From NCBI RefSeq assembly GCF_008830365.1, contig NZ_WBKI01000011.1, forward strand, positions 35,653-99,652: 64,000 nucleotides of DNA, given 5' to 3'. Position numbers and translations under genes: made by a program. This DNA comes from Serratia proteamaculans (GTDB taxonomy: Bacteria; Pseudomonadota; Gammaproteobacteria; Enterobacterales; Enterobacteriaceae). The notes beneath the pieces are model-generated. The model worked only from the letters and a program-made list of their open reading frames with translations. It had not been told where the DNA came from and searched no databases. How positions within the stretch are numbered: position 1 is the stretch's first letter; every line of letters begins with the position of its first letter. Positions 9,894 through 18,909 of this stretch are shown one piece after another.

Positions 9894-11171
9894 TTAATGG
9901 CTCCGAGGTGGCAGGTGCGGTTCTAACAGTTGCAGCAGGCGCTGCAGCGCTCCCTGATTTTGATACAGCACTTCTACCGCGTGGCGGCCGTAATAGCGGC
10001 GATAGTCTTCGTCGGTGAGCAACGTAGCCACTTCCTTGACCAACGACTCCTCGTCGGTCACGGTGATCAACCCTTCGGCCTGCGACAGCTTGGCGCAGAT
10101 ATCCTTGAAGTTGAAGGTATGCGGTCCCATTAGTACCGGAATGGCGTGTGCAGCGGCTTCCAGCGGGTTATGTCCACCGCGCTCCACCAGACTGCCACCA
10201 ACAAAGGCCAGATCGGCAATGCCATACAGCAGCATCAGTTCGCCCATGGTATCGCCGATCACCACCTGGGTGCTGCCGGAAGGGATTTCACCGTTGCTGC
10301 GCAGGGTGTAGCTGAAGCCGGCTTTTTGCACCAACTCTTTAGCGGTAGGGAAGCGTTCAGGGTGACGTGGCACCAGGATCAGCAGCAGGTCAGGGTGTTT
10401 TTCCAGCAGTTTGCGATGCGCGGCCAGTAGAATGCTTTCTTCACCTTCGTGGGTGCTGGTGGCGATCCACACTGGCCGACGCGGCGCCCATTGGCGGCGT
10501 AACGTGATGGCGCGTGCAGCCAGCTCTGGCGTAACGGAAATATCGAATTTCAGGCTGCCGGTCACCGTCAACTGTGAGCGTTTTAGGCCAAGTTCGACAA
10601 AACGTTCGCCGTCTTCCTGGTTTTGCGCGGCGATCAGGGTAATGCGGCGCAGCATATCGCGGACAAAACCGCCGATTTTTTTGTAGCCGGCGGCAGAACG
10701 GGCGGAAAGCCGGGCGTTGGCAATCACCAGAGGGATCTGACGCTGGTGCAGGGCGTTAATCAGATTGGGCCACAGCTCGGTTTCCATGATGATGACCAGC
10801 TTGGGATTCACCTGATCCAGGAAGCGGCGCATGGAGCCAGGCAGATCATAAGGCAGATAAACATGATGAACGTCTTTACCGAAGGCGGACTGCACGCGTT
10901 CTGAACCAGTCGGCGTCATGGTGGTCACAGTAATCGGTAAATAGGGGTAACGGTGGCGCAGTGCGCGGACCAACGGGATGGCGGCCAGCGTTTCACCCAC
11001 GGAGACGGAATGCAGCATGATGCCGCCCGGTACGACTTTTCCGGCGCAGAAGCCATAGCGTTCTGCCCAGCGTTTACGGTAGGCTGGAGCTTTGCGGCTG
11101 CGCAACAGTAAGCGGAGCCAGATCAGGGGTTGGATGAGGTAGAGTAGTACCTGATATAAACGCAGCAACAT
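9894..11171 (-). CDS. waaA: 3-deoxy-D-manno-octulosonic acid (Kdo) transferase
   Basis: 425 residues, the same as E. coli WaaA. An N-terminal membrane anchor (LYQVLLYLIQPLIWLRLLL) is followed by the GT30 fold, with HSVSVGETLAAIPLV, METELWPNLI and GHNPLEAAAHAIPV. It transfers Kdo from CMP-Kdo to lipid A precursor at the cytoplasmic face of the inner membrane. It is the first gene of the waaA-waaE-coaD unit and divergent from the GT9 gene at 11297. Confidence 0.97.
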   Translation of the reverse strand: MLLRLYQVLLYLIQPLIWLRLLLRSRKAPAYRKRWAERYGFCAGKVVPGGIMLHSVSVGETLAAIPLVRALRHRYPYLPITVTTMTPTGSERVQSAFGKDVHHVYLPYDLPGSMRRFLDQVNPKLVIIMETELWPNLINALHQRQIPLVIANARLSARSAAGYKKIGGFVRDMLRRITLIAAQNQEDGERFVELGLKRSQLTVTGSLKFDISVTPELAARAITLRRQWAPRRPVWIATSTHEGEESILLAAHRKLLEKHPDLLLILVPRHPERFPTAKELVQKAGFSYTLRSNGEIPSGSTQVVIGDTMGELMLLYGIADLAFVGGSLVERGGHNPLEAAAHAIPVLMGPHTFNFKDICAKLSQAEGLITVTDEESLVKEVATLLTDEDYRRYYGRHAVEVLYQNQGALQRLLQLLEPHLPPRSH

Positions 11172-11296
11172 TCTATCAATTTCATTTATATGGGTTATTC
11201 AGAATAGTACCATAACTGGAAGGGAAAGGCGCTAATTTGGTAACCTTGGGTGTCAGTTTCAGACAACAGGCGAGAGATTTCGCTGATAGGCTTGGA

Positions 11297-12310
11297 ATGA
11301 AGAATATTTTAATTATTCGCCGTGACAATATTGGCGATCTTGTTTGTACCACTCCGCTGATCGAAGGGGTGAAAATTGCCTATCCGGATGCCAAACTTTA
11401 TCTGTTAATCAATAAAGTCAGTCAGGATGTTGTTAAAAATAACCCGCACCTCGAAAAGGTCTTCGTCTATAAAAAGGCAAAGCACAAGGCGAAAAATGAA
11501 ACCACGCTGGGGGTTTATTTCGAGCGTTTGATGATTTTCCTTAAGCTGCGTAAAATAAAGTTTGATGCGGCGATCCTGGCCAACCCGGTTCCCTGCAAGT
11601 ACAGCCTGCGCTTGGCAAAAATGGCGGGGATCGACAATATTATTGGCGCAGACTTGGGCACGCCTGATATTCATCATCCTTTTCGTAAGGAGAATTTCAG
11701 CGGCAAGCATCAGGTAGAGCATACCTACAGCTACCTTTCGGCCATCACCGACCAGCGTATTCCCATCCCCCCGGTGCGGGTGTACCTGACGGCTGAAGAG
11801 CGCCAGCAGGCGGCGCAGCGTCTGCAACAATGCCTGCCGCAGGTCGAGCGAGTTTTTGCGGTTCATATCAGCAGTCGCAGTCCTAAGCGGCGTTGGCCGA
11901 TCGAGCGCTATGCCGAAATTATCAATCGTTTACTCGCCGATAAGAACACGGCGGTGCTGATTTTCTGGTCGCCGCAGGGTACGCTAACGCCGGATGATAT
12001 TGGCGATCAGAAACGCGCAGAGCAGTTATTGGCGCTTTGTCAGAACGAGCGTGTGGCGTTGTACCCAACGGCGTCGGTGCGTGAATTACTTGCCGGTTTT
12101 GATTTATGCGACAGAGTGTTGTGCAGCGACGGCGGGCAGATGCATCTGGCCGCGGCGCTGAATAAAGACATGGTGGTATTCTTTGGCGATACTGATAAAG
12201 AATCCTGGCATCCATGGTCTGGACGTTATCACATTCTGCAAACCGAATCGGGTGACTGTATTGATGTGCCCGTCGACGATGTCTGGCAGAAAATTCAGGC
12301 ATTCAATTAA
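11297..12310 (+). CDS. GT9-family glycosyltransferase, probable accessory LPS-core heptosyltransferase
   Basis: The ATG at 11297 gives 337 residues starting MKNILIIRRDNIGDLVCTTP, the normal N terminus of GT9 enzymes; an upstream TTG at 11237 would add 20 non-conserved residues. A late donor-binding signature (LCSDGGQMHLAAALNK) near residue 280 resembles the heptosyltransferase ADP-heptose site. It is monocistronic, between waaA and wabH on the opposite strand, and AT-richer than its neighbours at its 5' end. It is not WaaC, WaaF or WaaQ, which are all present elsewhere. Role inferred: transfer of an extra core heptose. Confidence 0.8.
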   Translation: MKNILIIRRDNIGDLVCTTPLIEGVKIAYPDAKLYLLINKVSQDVVKNNPHLEKVFVYKKAKHKAKNETTLGVYFERLMIFLKLRKIKFDAAILANPVPCKYSLRLAKMAGIDNIIGADLGTPDIHHPFRKENFSGKHQVEHTYSYLSAITDQRIPIPPVRVYLTAEERQQAAQRLQQCLPQVERVFAVHISSRSPKRRWPIERYAEIINRLLADKNTAVLIFWSPQGTLTPDDIGDQKRAEQLLALCQNERVALYPTASVRELLAGFDLCDRVLCSDGGQMHLAAALNKDMVVFFGDTDKESWHPWSGRYHILQTESGDCIDVPVDDVWQKIQAFN

Positions 12311-12318
12311 TTAAATAT

Positions 12319-12345
12319 AAGGCAGGGTTCCCTGCCTTATTTATT
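12319..12345. terminator. Bidirectional terminator between the GT9 gene and wabH
   Basis: AAGGCAGGG at 12319-12327 pairs with CCCTGCCTT at 12330-12338 around a two-base loop. T-rich sequence follows on the plus side and AT-rich sequence on the minus side. It separates the convergent stops at 12310 and 12341. Confidence 0.8.
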
Positions 12346-13438
12346 TCTTGAGCGCCAAATACTGCTGACAAATAGGATTTAGCCCATAGCCCAACAGTTG
12401 CTGATGATTAATCTCTGGTGGATTGGCATAAATTTCCGCCATTTTTTCCGCCAGTGACTTTTCATTAAGTTCCGCCAGCGCGTTATCCATTCCCGCTTTT
12501 TCCAGAATTTCTGCAGGCCCGCCGGGGCAACGGGTGCTGACCACCGGAGTACCACAGAGCAGCGCTTCCACCAGCACGTTACCAAAGCCTTCGCTGTCGG
12601 AGCTAAGTACCAGCAGTGATGCGTGCCGAATAAACGGATAAGGATTGGCCTGAAAGCCGAGGAACAGTACTCGGTCTGCGATACCCAACTGGTTTGCCAG
12701 CTGTTTCACTTCTCCCACGTTGGCTTCGCTGCCGGTGCCGATCAGCGCCAGCGGTGCTTGTATGCCCGATTGGGCATAGGCCTTCAACAGCCGATCGTGC
12801 CGTTTGTGCGGATGAAAGCGCCCGACGTGCACCAGATAATCTTTACCTGCCAGTTCACAGGGTTCCGCCGCCTGCTGCTCGATGGCAGCAATATCAAACG
12901 GATTGTTGATCACCGCCAATCGGTTTGGGCGGATCGGCAAGTTCTGCTGCAAGTCGTTGCCCACGGCTTGTGAGACGGCAACGATATTCCTGCCTTGGTA
13001 AACCTGGGCGATTTTCCGTTGTTTCAACCAACGATCCAGCCCCTTGCGATGGCCCAGATAGGAGGTCGACAGGATACCGTGAATGCAGAACCACAGTCGG
13101 TCTGACGTGAGCAACTTGCTGCGGCTGACGATGCGATCGGTTTTATGCAGGTTGGAGAACACCAAATCATAGGCACCCTGTTGGCGCTCATTGTCGGCGA
13201 TCGCCCGATCCAGTGCGGCGGCGCGGCGTGACAGTTCGGTCAGTTTGCGCCATGGTGAGCGACTATGGTCCGCGACCACCTGATAGTGAATGCCTGTGGG
13301 GATCGGATAGTTACAGACATCGCGCAATGAAATCAGGCCGACGTCATGACCCATTTGCTGCATTCCCTGGCACAGGGTCAGCACCACTTTTTCAGCGCCT
13401 CCGCCAGGCAGGCCGTCGATAATCATCAGAATACGCAT
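12341..13438 (-). CDS. wabH: LPS core GT4 glycosyltransferase, WabH type (GlcNAc transferase)
   Basis: 365 residues with a GT-B fold. MRILMIIDGLPGGGAEKVV is the N-terminal acceptor-side loop, and VGRFHPHKRHDRLLKAY and LSSDSEGFGNVLVEALLCGTPVV are the GT4 donor-site motifs. In Klebsiella, WabH adds alpha-GlcNAc to the core GalA, the residue later deacetylated by WabN. It starts two bases after the wabG stop, in a waaQ-wabG-wabH unit, and shares its terminator with the convergent GT9 gene. The name rests on context and overall similarity. Confidence 0.82.
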   Translation of the reverse strand: MRILMIIDGLPGGGAEKVVLTLCQGMQQMGHDVGLISLRDVCNYPIPTGIHYQVVADHSRSPWRKLTELSRRAAALDRAIADNERQQGAYDLVFSNLHKTDRIVSRSKLLTSDRLWFCIHGILSTSYLGHRKGLDRWLKQRKIAQVYQGRNIVAVSQAVGNDLQQNLPIRPNRLAVINNPFDIAAIEQQAAEPCELAGKDYLVHVGRFHPHKRHDRLLKAYAQSGIQAPLALIGTGSEANVGEVKQLANQLGIADRVLFLGFQANPYPFIRHASLLVLSSDSEGFGNVLVEALLCGTPVVSTRCPGGPAEILEKAGMDNALAELNEKSLAEKMAEIYANPPEINHQQLLGYGLNPICQQYLALKK

Positions 13439-13440
13439 AG

Positions 13441-14568
13441 TTAATCCAGCAGCCGGTTATAAAGGGAGATCAGCTGTTCCGACAGGTGTGCCGGGGTAGC
13501 CGACATAATACGCAATCTTGCTGCCTCGCCCATGGCGGAGCCCAAAGCCTGGCGCGGTAGCGCGGTGATCGCTGCGATCAGCGCGGGGACATCAAGGGCA
13601 TCGGTCACGAAGCCATTTTCCCCCTGGGTGATAAATTCCGAGCCGCCGCAGGTGGTGCTGGTAATGACCGGCAGTCCGCAGGACATCGCTTCCAGGATGA
13701 CGTTGGGAAACGGATCGTACAGTGTAGGCAGCAACAGTGCGTCGGCAGCCTGATAGAACGGCAGCGTTTGTTTTTGCACGCCCATAAACCGTAGCCGGTC
13801 GCTGCAATCCAGCGACTGGGCCAGCGCCTGATAACGTTTTTCAGCCTTATCCTTACCCACCACCAACAGATAGCTATCGGTCGCTGCAACGGCACGGATG
13901 GCGGCGGCCAGCCCTTTACGTTCAAAACCTGAACCGACAAAAATCAGGCAGTGCGCCTGCTGCGGGATCTGGTATTGCTGACGTAGTTGCTGGCGCAGTT
14001 CGGCATTGGCGGGCAGGAACTTTTGATTATCAATGGCGTTGTAGATCACCGTGATTTTATCGGCCGGTACTCCGAAGTCATCGATGATTTCCTGTTTGAT
14101 CATTTCTGCATTGCAGATGACGGCTTTCAGCTCTGGTGCGGCGTACATCGCCCGTTCCGCACACATCACGTAACGGTGATAACGATTGGAGAACAGCCAC
14201 TTGCGACGCCATTCCGGTAGCAGGCGCGCCCGCTGCAGTAACCAGCGGCGATGGACGCCATCACCGGCACGGTAAATATCACAGCCGGGAATGCGCTCAT
14301 GGCTCTGCACCAGATCGAAGTTTTCTTTCTGCCATAACGCTCTGGCTGCCTCGGCAAAGCCGCGTTCACGGCTGATGCGACCGAATTTTAGCGGATTACA
14401 CAGGTGGATATGCCAGTTTGGATTGGCGTCACCCTGCCATTCGCGGGTGATAACGTTCAGATCGAGGTCCTGCTGTTCCAGCGCCTCAAGGGCGCGTGAG
14501 ACGAAACGCTCAGCTCCACCGTCCGGGCGGTACTTTTGGCGAACGATCGCCAAACGAAATGCTTTCAT
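13441..14568 (-). CDS. wabG: LPS core GT4 glycosyltransferase, WabG type (GalA transferase)
   Basis: 375 residues. The N terminus (FRLAIVRQKYRPDGGAERFV) is characteristic of WabG/WaaG-type enzymes; further motifs are VGSGFERKGLAAAI and LPTLYDPFPNVILEAMSCGLPV. WabG adds GalA to heptose II in Klebsiella and Serratia in place of the E. coli WaaG glucose. The ATG overlaps the waaQ stop by four bases, so coupling is expected. The alternative, WaaG glucosyltransferase, is less likely given the linked wabH and wabN. Confidence 0.85.
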   Translation of the reverse strand: MKAFRLAIVRQKYRPDGGAERFVSRALEALEQQDLDLNVITREWQGDANPNWHIHLCNPLKFGRISRERGFAEAARALWQKENFDLVQSHERIPGCDIYRAGDGVHRRWLLQRARLLPEWRRKWLFSNRYHRYVMCAERAMYAAPELKAVICNAEMIKQEIIDDFGVPADKITVIYNAIDNQKFLPANAELRQQLRQQYQIPQQAHCLIFVGSGFERKGLAAAIRAVAATDSYLLVVGKDKAEKRYQALAQSLDCSDRLRFMGVQKQTLPFYQAADALLLPTLYDPFPNVILEAMSCGLPVITSTTCGGSEFITQGENGFVTDALDVPALIAAITALPRQALGSAMGEAARLRIMSATPAHLSEQLISLYNRLLD

Positions 14569-15647
14569 GCCAGCGTGCTCCGCGCGGCTGCAATCACCGC
14601 GTCTGTAGGAATAAGGTCCAGATAACGTTCATCGGTGCCGGTATTGATGGCGTCCGGATCGGGTAAGTCGCCGTAGTCTCCGGCCCATATCACCTTGCCA
14701 ATGACCTGCCAGGGGCGCCAGAACACCAGCTTGGAAGGGCCAAACAGAGCGATGCAGGGGGTCTGCAGCGCAGCGGCCATGTGCATAGGCACCGAATCTA
14801 CACCGATAAACAGTTTAGCGTGGTCGATCAGGGCGGCCAGTTGTCGTAGTGTCAGTTGGCCGGCCAATGAAACTACGTCCTGCGGCGGACAGAGCGCCAG
14901 AATGCGCTCCACCATTTCACGTTCTTTTGCGTCCGGCCCGGAAGTGATCACCAACTGGTGGCCATCGGCCTGCAGTGCGCTGATGGTGGCCGCCATTTTT
15001 TCTTCGCTCCAGCATTTGAAGAACCAGCGGGAGGTGGGTTGTACCACAATAAAATCGCCGGTAATGCTTTGCTGCTGTAACAATTGTTCGCAGGCCTGCC
15101 AGTCCTGCTGCGAGTAGCTCATGGTCACCTGCTGGCTGAGGGCTGACAGGCCGAGCGGTTGCAACAGCGACAGATTCTGTTCAACCGTATGCAACCGGCC
15201 GTGATCGCTCACCGGCACCAACTGCGTATGACAATAGCGCCATAAGAAACCCTGCCGTTTGGGAAAATCGAAACCCAGACGAATACGCGCGCCGGTTAGC
15301 TTGGCGAGGAGGGCGCTGCGCCACTGATCGGCAAGATTGACCACCAGATCGTAACTTTGTGCTTTGAGCTGGCGGATCAGGTTAAGCTCATGGTGCAGGT
15401 GCGCTTTCGTCCCCTGCTTTTTCCACTGACGATCGATAACAAAGATATTCGACAGCGCCGGGTGGCTGGCCAGCATCTCCTGAGTTTCTTTATACAACAG
15501 TACGTCGATCTGCGCCTGCGGGTAGTTTTGTTGCAGGGTATTGATGACCGGTGTGATCAGCAACATATCGCCATGATGGCGAAGTTTAACGATCAAAATA
15601 CGCTGTATCGAGGGATCAGGAGCTAGGGCTGGCGCGTCGTTCATCAT
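14565..15647 (-). CDS. waaQ: LPS heptosyltransferase III
   Basis: 360 residues, GT9. RILIVKLRHHGDMLLITPVINTL is the typical WaaQ N terminus (the HHGD pair is diagnostic) and FIGVDSVPMHMAAALQTP the donor-binding end. WaaQ adds the branch heptose III to heptose II. It is the first gene of the waaQ-wabG-wabH unit and divergent from wabN. Two ATG codons in a row (15647 and 15644) begin the frame and the ribosome-binding site is weak. I looked for an RfaH/ops element in the upstream region and found no convincing copy. Confidence 0.93.
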   Translation of the reverse strand: MMNDAPALAPDPSIQRILIVKLRHHGDMLLITPVINTLQQNYPQAQIDVLLYKETQEMLASHPALSNIFVIDRQWKKQGTKAHLHHELNLIRQLKAQSYDLVVNLADQWRSALLAKLTGARIRLGFDFPKRQGFLWRYCHTQLVPVSDHGRLHTVEQNLSLLQPLGLSALSQQVTMSYSQQDWQACEQLLQQQSITGDFIVVQPTSRWFFKCWSEEKMAATISALQADGHQLVITSGPDAKEREMVERILALCPPQDVVSLAGQLTLRQLAALIDHAKLFIGVDSVPMHMAAALQTPCIALFGPSKLVFWRPWQVIGKVIWAGDYGDLPDPDAINTGTDERYLDLIPTDAVIAAARSTLA

Positions 15648-15858
15648 GAGTCGCTTTCTGGGAAACCAATCTTTGATTCTAAATGACCCGATCGCATGTG
15701 GCTACTGTTGCTCGGTTTTCTTGCGGTGAAGTGAAAAAATAGTCTGGGGGAGTGACAAAAGGCCTTCAACGTTGTCCAAACCAGGCAACAAAGTCGTTTG
15801 CCCTGGCGAAACGCCCTGCGTAACATAATGCATTCTATTGATATCAGGCTCGATATTT

Positions 15859-16815
15859 ATGACTAAACCGGCGTTTCTCATCACCATTGATACCGAAGGC
15901 GATAATTTGTGGCAAAACCACGATCGCATTTCGACCGAAAACACGCGCTTTTTGCCGCGCTTTCAGACGCTGTGTGAGAAATATGGCTTTAAGCCGGTGT
16001 ACCTCACCAACTATGAAATGGCGGTGGATGCAGAATATGTCGAGTTTGCCCGTGATGTGATAGCCCGTGGCTGCGGGGAGGTGGGGATGCACCTGCATGC
16101 CTGGAACAGCCCACCGCTGACGCCATTAACTGGCGACGACTGGCGGCATAAGCCCTATCTGATCGAATACCCGGTCGATCAAATTCGCGCCAAGGTCGAT
16201 CATATGACCAAATTGCTGGAAGACAGCTTCCAGACCAAAATGCTCAGCCATCGCGCCGGGCGCTGGGCGTTTAATGAATACTATGCGGCCTTGCTACTGG
16301 AATATGGTTATCAGGTGGATTGTTCGGTGACGCCGCGCGTTAACTGGCAATACTCACCGGGCAACCCGCAGGGCAACGGCGGCACCGACTATCGCCACTT
16401 CCCATCGCAGGCCTATTTTATCGATCCGGAAAATATCGCCAGGGCGGGCTCCTCATCGCTACTGGAAGTGCCTATGAGTATCCAGTATAAGCATTCGGCG
16501 CTGATGAATACGCTAAAGCAGGGTTACGATAGCCTGCGTGGCAAACGGCGCTCACCGTCGGTTAACTGGCTGCGGCCAAGCGGCGGCAATCTGGAAAAAA
16601 TGAAGTTGGTGGCTGAGCGCTGTCTGGCTCAGGGCCATGACTACGTTGAATTTATGCTGCACTCGTCCGAGTTTATGCCCGGCGGTAGCCCGACCTTTAA
16701 AACGCAGCAGGATATCGAAGTGTTATATCGTGATTTGGAGCAGCTTTTTGCCTGGCTGCAGCAGCGCACGGTGGGCATGACGCTGGCCGAGTATTATCAA
16801 CTTAAAGTGAACTGA
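15859..16815 (+). CDS. wabN: LPS core N-acetylglucosamine deacetylase WabN
   Basis: Start at 15859 gives 318 residues (MTKPAFLITIDTEGDNLW); the frame is open to 15838 only through a TTG. This is a polysaccharide-deacetylase (CE4/NodB-like) fold: the TIDTEGD aspartate motif, then GMHLHAW and SHRAGRWAFN as metal/catalytic loops. Klebsiella WabN removes the acetyl group from core GlcNAc to give GlcN, which is needed for further extension. It is followed after one base by a GT9 gene on the same strand. The ribosome-binding site is weak (AGG at 15845). Confidence 0.88.
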   Translation: MTKPAFLITIDTEGDNLWQNHDRISTENTRFLPRFQTLCEKYGFKPVYLTNYEMAVDAEYVEFARDVIARGCGEVGMHLHAWNSPPLTPLTGDDWRHKPYLIEYPVDQIRAKVDHMTKLLEDSFQTKMLSHRAGRWAFNEYYAALLLEYGYQVDCSVTPRVNWQYSPGNPQGNGGTDYRHFPSQAYFIDPENIARAGSSSLLEVPMSIQYKHSALMNTLKQGYDSLRGKRRSPSVNWLRPSGGNLEKMKLVAERCLAQGHDYVEFMLHSSEFMPGGSPTFKTQQDIEVLYRDLEQLFAWLQQRTVGMTLAEYYQLKVN

Positions 16816-16816
16816 C

Positions 16817-17920
16817 ATGTCGAAAAAATGGAAAATTAAGGTCGCGGATTGGTTTTTACGGCGCTATACAGCAAAGTCCGGCCGCTTTCAGGACAAAGCG
16901 ACTTTCGACAGTCGGCTTCAGTTTGACAATATTGTCATCTATTCCACCACGGCGCTGGGTGACTTTATGTTCAATACCCCGGCGCTTCGCGCGATGCGAG
17001 AACGCTACCCTGATGCACATATCACGTTGGTAGTGCACAAAAAAAATCAGGAGTTAGTGGAGAATGGTCGCTATTACGATCGGGTGGTGTATTGGGACAG
17101 CAAAATCAAAACCATGCGCCCGCTGTTAAAATCGTTGCGCGAACATCGACCAGATTTGGCATTGATCCTGCACTCACATCTGCCGTATGACATTATCAGT
17201 GCGGTCTTGTCCGGGGCTAAATACATTATCAGGGATAACTACAGTTCTGGTATTTGCGGGCTTGAACCCTGGTTGACCAACTATATTTTTCATTACTACG
17301 GCCACTTTATTCGCCGCAAGTTGGAGCTGATTTCCATCCTGGGCTGCCGTAGTGACGATCCCACAATGGAAATTCCAGTGTCTTACCAGGCGGGCGTCAA
17401 AAGCAGTGAGCACTGTACTATTGGATTCCAGTTAGGCGCCTCTACTGAGTCACGTTGTTGGCCTGTCTCACATTTTGCCCGGCTGGCCGACGAACTGGTG
17501 GCTAAACAGGGCAATGTACGCATAGTACTGATTGGCGGGCCTTTTGATGAAGGGAAAGCACAACAATTCCTGAGTCAGGTTAGTCCTGAAACCCAGGCAT
17601 GCATCGACAACCAGATTGGTAAAACGGGGTTGCAAGGGCTGTTGACGCTGATCGACAGCTTCCACGTGTTGGTAACCGGCGATACCGGGCCATTGCACCT
17701 GGCGGTGGCGCTGAAGGTCAAAACCATTAGCCTGTTTGTCACCGCGGATTCGCGTTCTACCGGGCCGATTCAGGATCTGGAGCTACATCGAATCGTTCAG
17801 GTTTCCCGTACCGGATACACCATGCCACTGGAAGCGGAAAGCCCGATGGGGGTGATCCAACCACAGCGCATTTACGCTGAAGTCGTGGATCATCTGTCGT
17901 TAGATAAAGCGCAGGTTTAG
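16817..17920 (+). CDS. GT9-family glycosyltransferase downstream of wabN, probable core heptosyltransferase
   Basis: 367 residues. A basic N-terminal extension of about 35 residues precedes the GT9 start IVIYSTTALGDFMFNTPALRAM. The late signature VTGDTGPLHLAVALKVKT near residue 290 is the family's donor-binding motif. It begins two bases after the wabN stop, so the two are co-transcribed. Its stop overlaps the convergent GT2 gene stop by four bases, with no terminator between. Fifth GT9 enzyme in the locus. The acceptor is unknown; addition of a second extra heptose to the GalA branch is an inference from published Serratia core structures. Confidence 0.8.
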   Translation: MSKKWKIKVADWFLRRYTAKSGRFQDKATFDSRLQFDNIVIYSTTALGDFMFNTPALRAMRERYPDAHITLVVHKKNQELVENGRYYDRVVYWDSKIKTMRPLLKSLREHRPDLALILHSHLPYDIISAVLSGAKYIIRDNYSSGICGLEPWLTNYIFHYYGHFIRRKLELISILGCRSDDPTMEIPVSYQAGVKSSEHCTIGFQLGASTESRCWPVSHFARLADELVAKQGNVRIVLIGGPFDEGKAQQFLSQVSPETQACIDNQIGKTGLQGLLTLIDSFHVLVTGDTGPLHLAVALKVKTISLFVTADSRSTGPIQDLELHRIVQVSRTGYTMPLEAESPMGVIQPQRIYAEVVDHLSLDKAQV

Positions 17921-18909
17921 CGCTTTTTCAACCGCCAGCGGATTTTTGACAGCCAGGTGTCCACCCAGGCGTAACGCATTTGTCGGACTTTTTTACGCGG
18001 TACGCCGCTGTTGCTGCATACGTCAGCAAGACGCCGAAATCTATACCGTGCTTCTGGCGGGTAATAGTAATAACCGTACAATACCTTCGACATACCTTTC
18101 ACTTCAGAGAAACAGTTGGCGAGCATTAACGCTGCCAACTGTCGTAGTGATTCATCACCCGGATGCTGGTCGATAAAGAGCAGCATTTTGTCGATAGCAA
18201 ACTGCATATCTTCAATGTCTTTAGCTTTGACATTACGGGTAATTCCCTGGCTGTTGTCACGGTAAAAATAGAGCACGTGATCGAGATGAGCAATTTTCTG
18301 GGTTTTGAAATACTGGAAAGGGGTGAAAATCACGTCTTCATAACGCCTGCCATTTTCAAATGACTCTCCTTCCAACAGTGATCGCCTGTAGATACGACTC
18401 CAGAGATGCCACATCGAGTGAGCAAATAATGGGGTTAGGCAGGACAAGCCAAGACTCGCGAAATCATAAGTGTTGCGACGAGCTGTCGTATCGGCGGGTT
18501 GTGTTGGTGGAACGTCGGTAAACTTCTGATAATTAAAATCGATAAGGTCATCTTCATCGGCAACCAACAGTGGCCGTAGAATGGCCAGATAGTCATTACT
18601 CAGCAAATCATCGCCATCTAGGAAGGTAATAAAGCGCCCTCGTGCGTGACGAAGCCCGACGTTGCGGGCATAGGCGATACCGCCATTTTTCTGCGAGATA
18701 AACGTCACATGCGGATGTTGGCGCTCCGCCAGTAATTGGCGGACCCGTTCGGCAGAAGTATCTGTTGAACCGTCATCAATGATGATCACTTCAATATCAT
18801 CAGCGATCTGGTTGAACAGCGAGCTCAGGCTGGCGACAACAAAATTTTCGTTATTGTAAAAAGGTACAATAAAGCTGAGCAGATGCGGCGACGAAACCAT
18901 GTTTTTCAA
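17917..18909 (-). CDS. GT2-family glycosyltransferase of the waa locus
   Basis: 330 residues. It shows the GT2 GT-A fold: LLSFIVPFYNNENFV, VIIIDDGSTDTS and the DxD-type motif FLDGDDLLS at about residue 98, plus a basic C terminus (KIRWRLKKR) that may touch the membrane. It overlaps waaL by four bases and is the last gene of the hldD-waaF-waaC-GT4-waaL-GT2 unit. The sugar transferred is not evident from sequence; an outer-core glucose is plausible. Confidence 0.82.
   Translation of the reverse strand: MKNMVSSPHLLSFIVPFYNNENFVVASLSSLFNQIADDIEVIIIDDGSTDTSAERVRQLLAERQHPHVTFISQKNGGIAYARNVGLRHARGRFITFLDGDDLLSNDYLAILRPLLVADEDDLIDFNYQKFTDVPPTQPADTTARRNTYDFASLGLSCLTPLFAHSMWHLWSRIYRRSLLEGESFENGRRYEDVIFTPFQYFKTQKIAHLDHVLYFYRDNSQGITRNVKAKDIEDMQFAIDKMLLFIDQHPGDESLRQLAALMLANCFSEVKGMSKVLYGYYYYPPEARYRFRRLADVCSNSGVPRKKVRQMRYAWVDTWLSKIRWRLKKR

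Noticed and set aside
15648..15858. Possible RfaH/ops (JUMPstart) element between waaQ and wabN
   Set aside because: Only a partial match (GTAGC core) was found; the GGCGGTAG sequence is not present.
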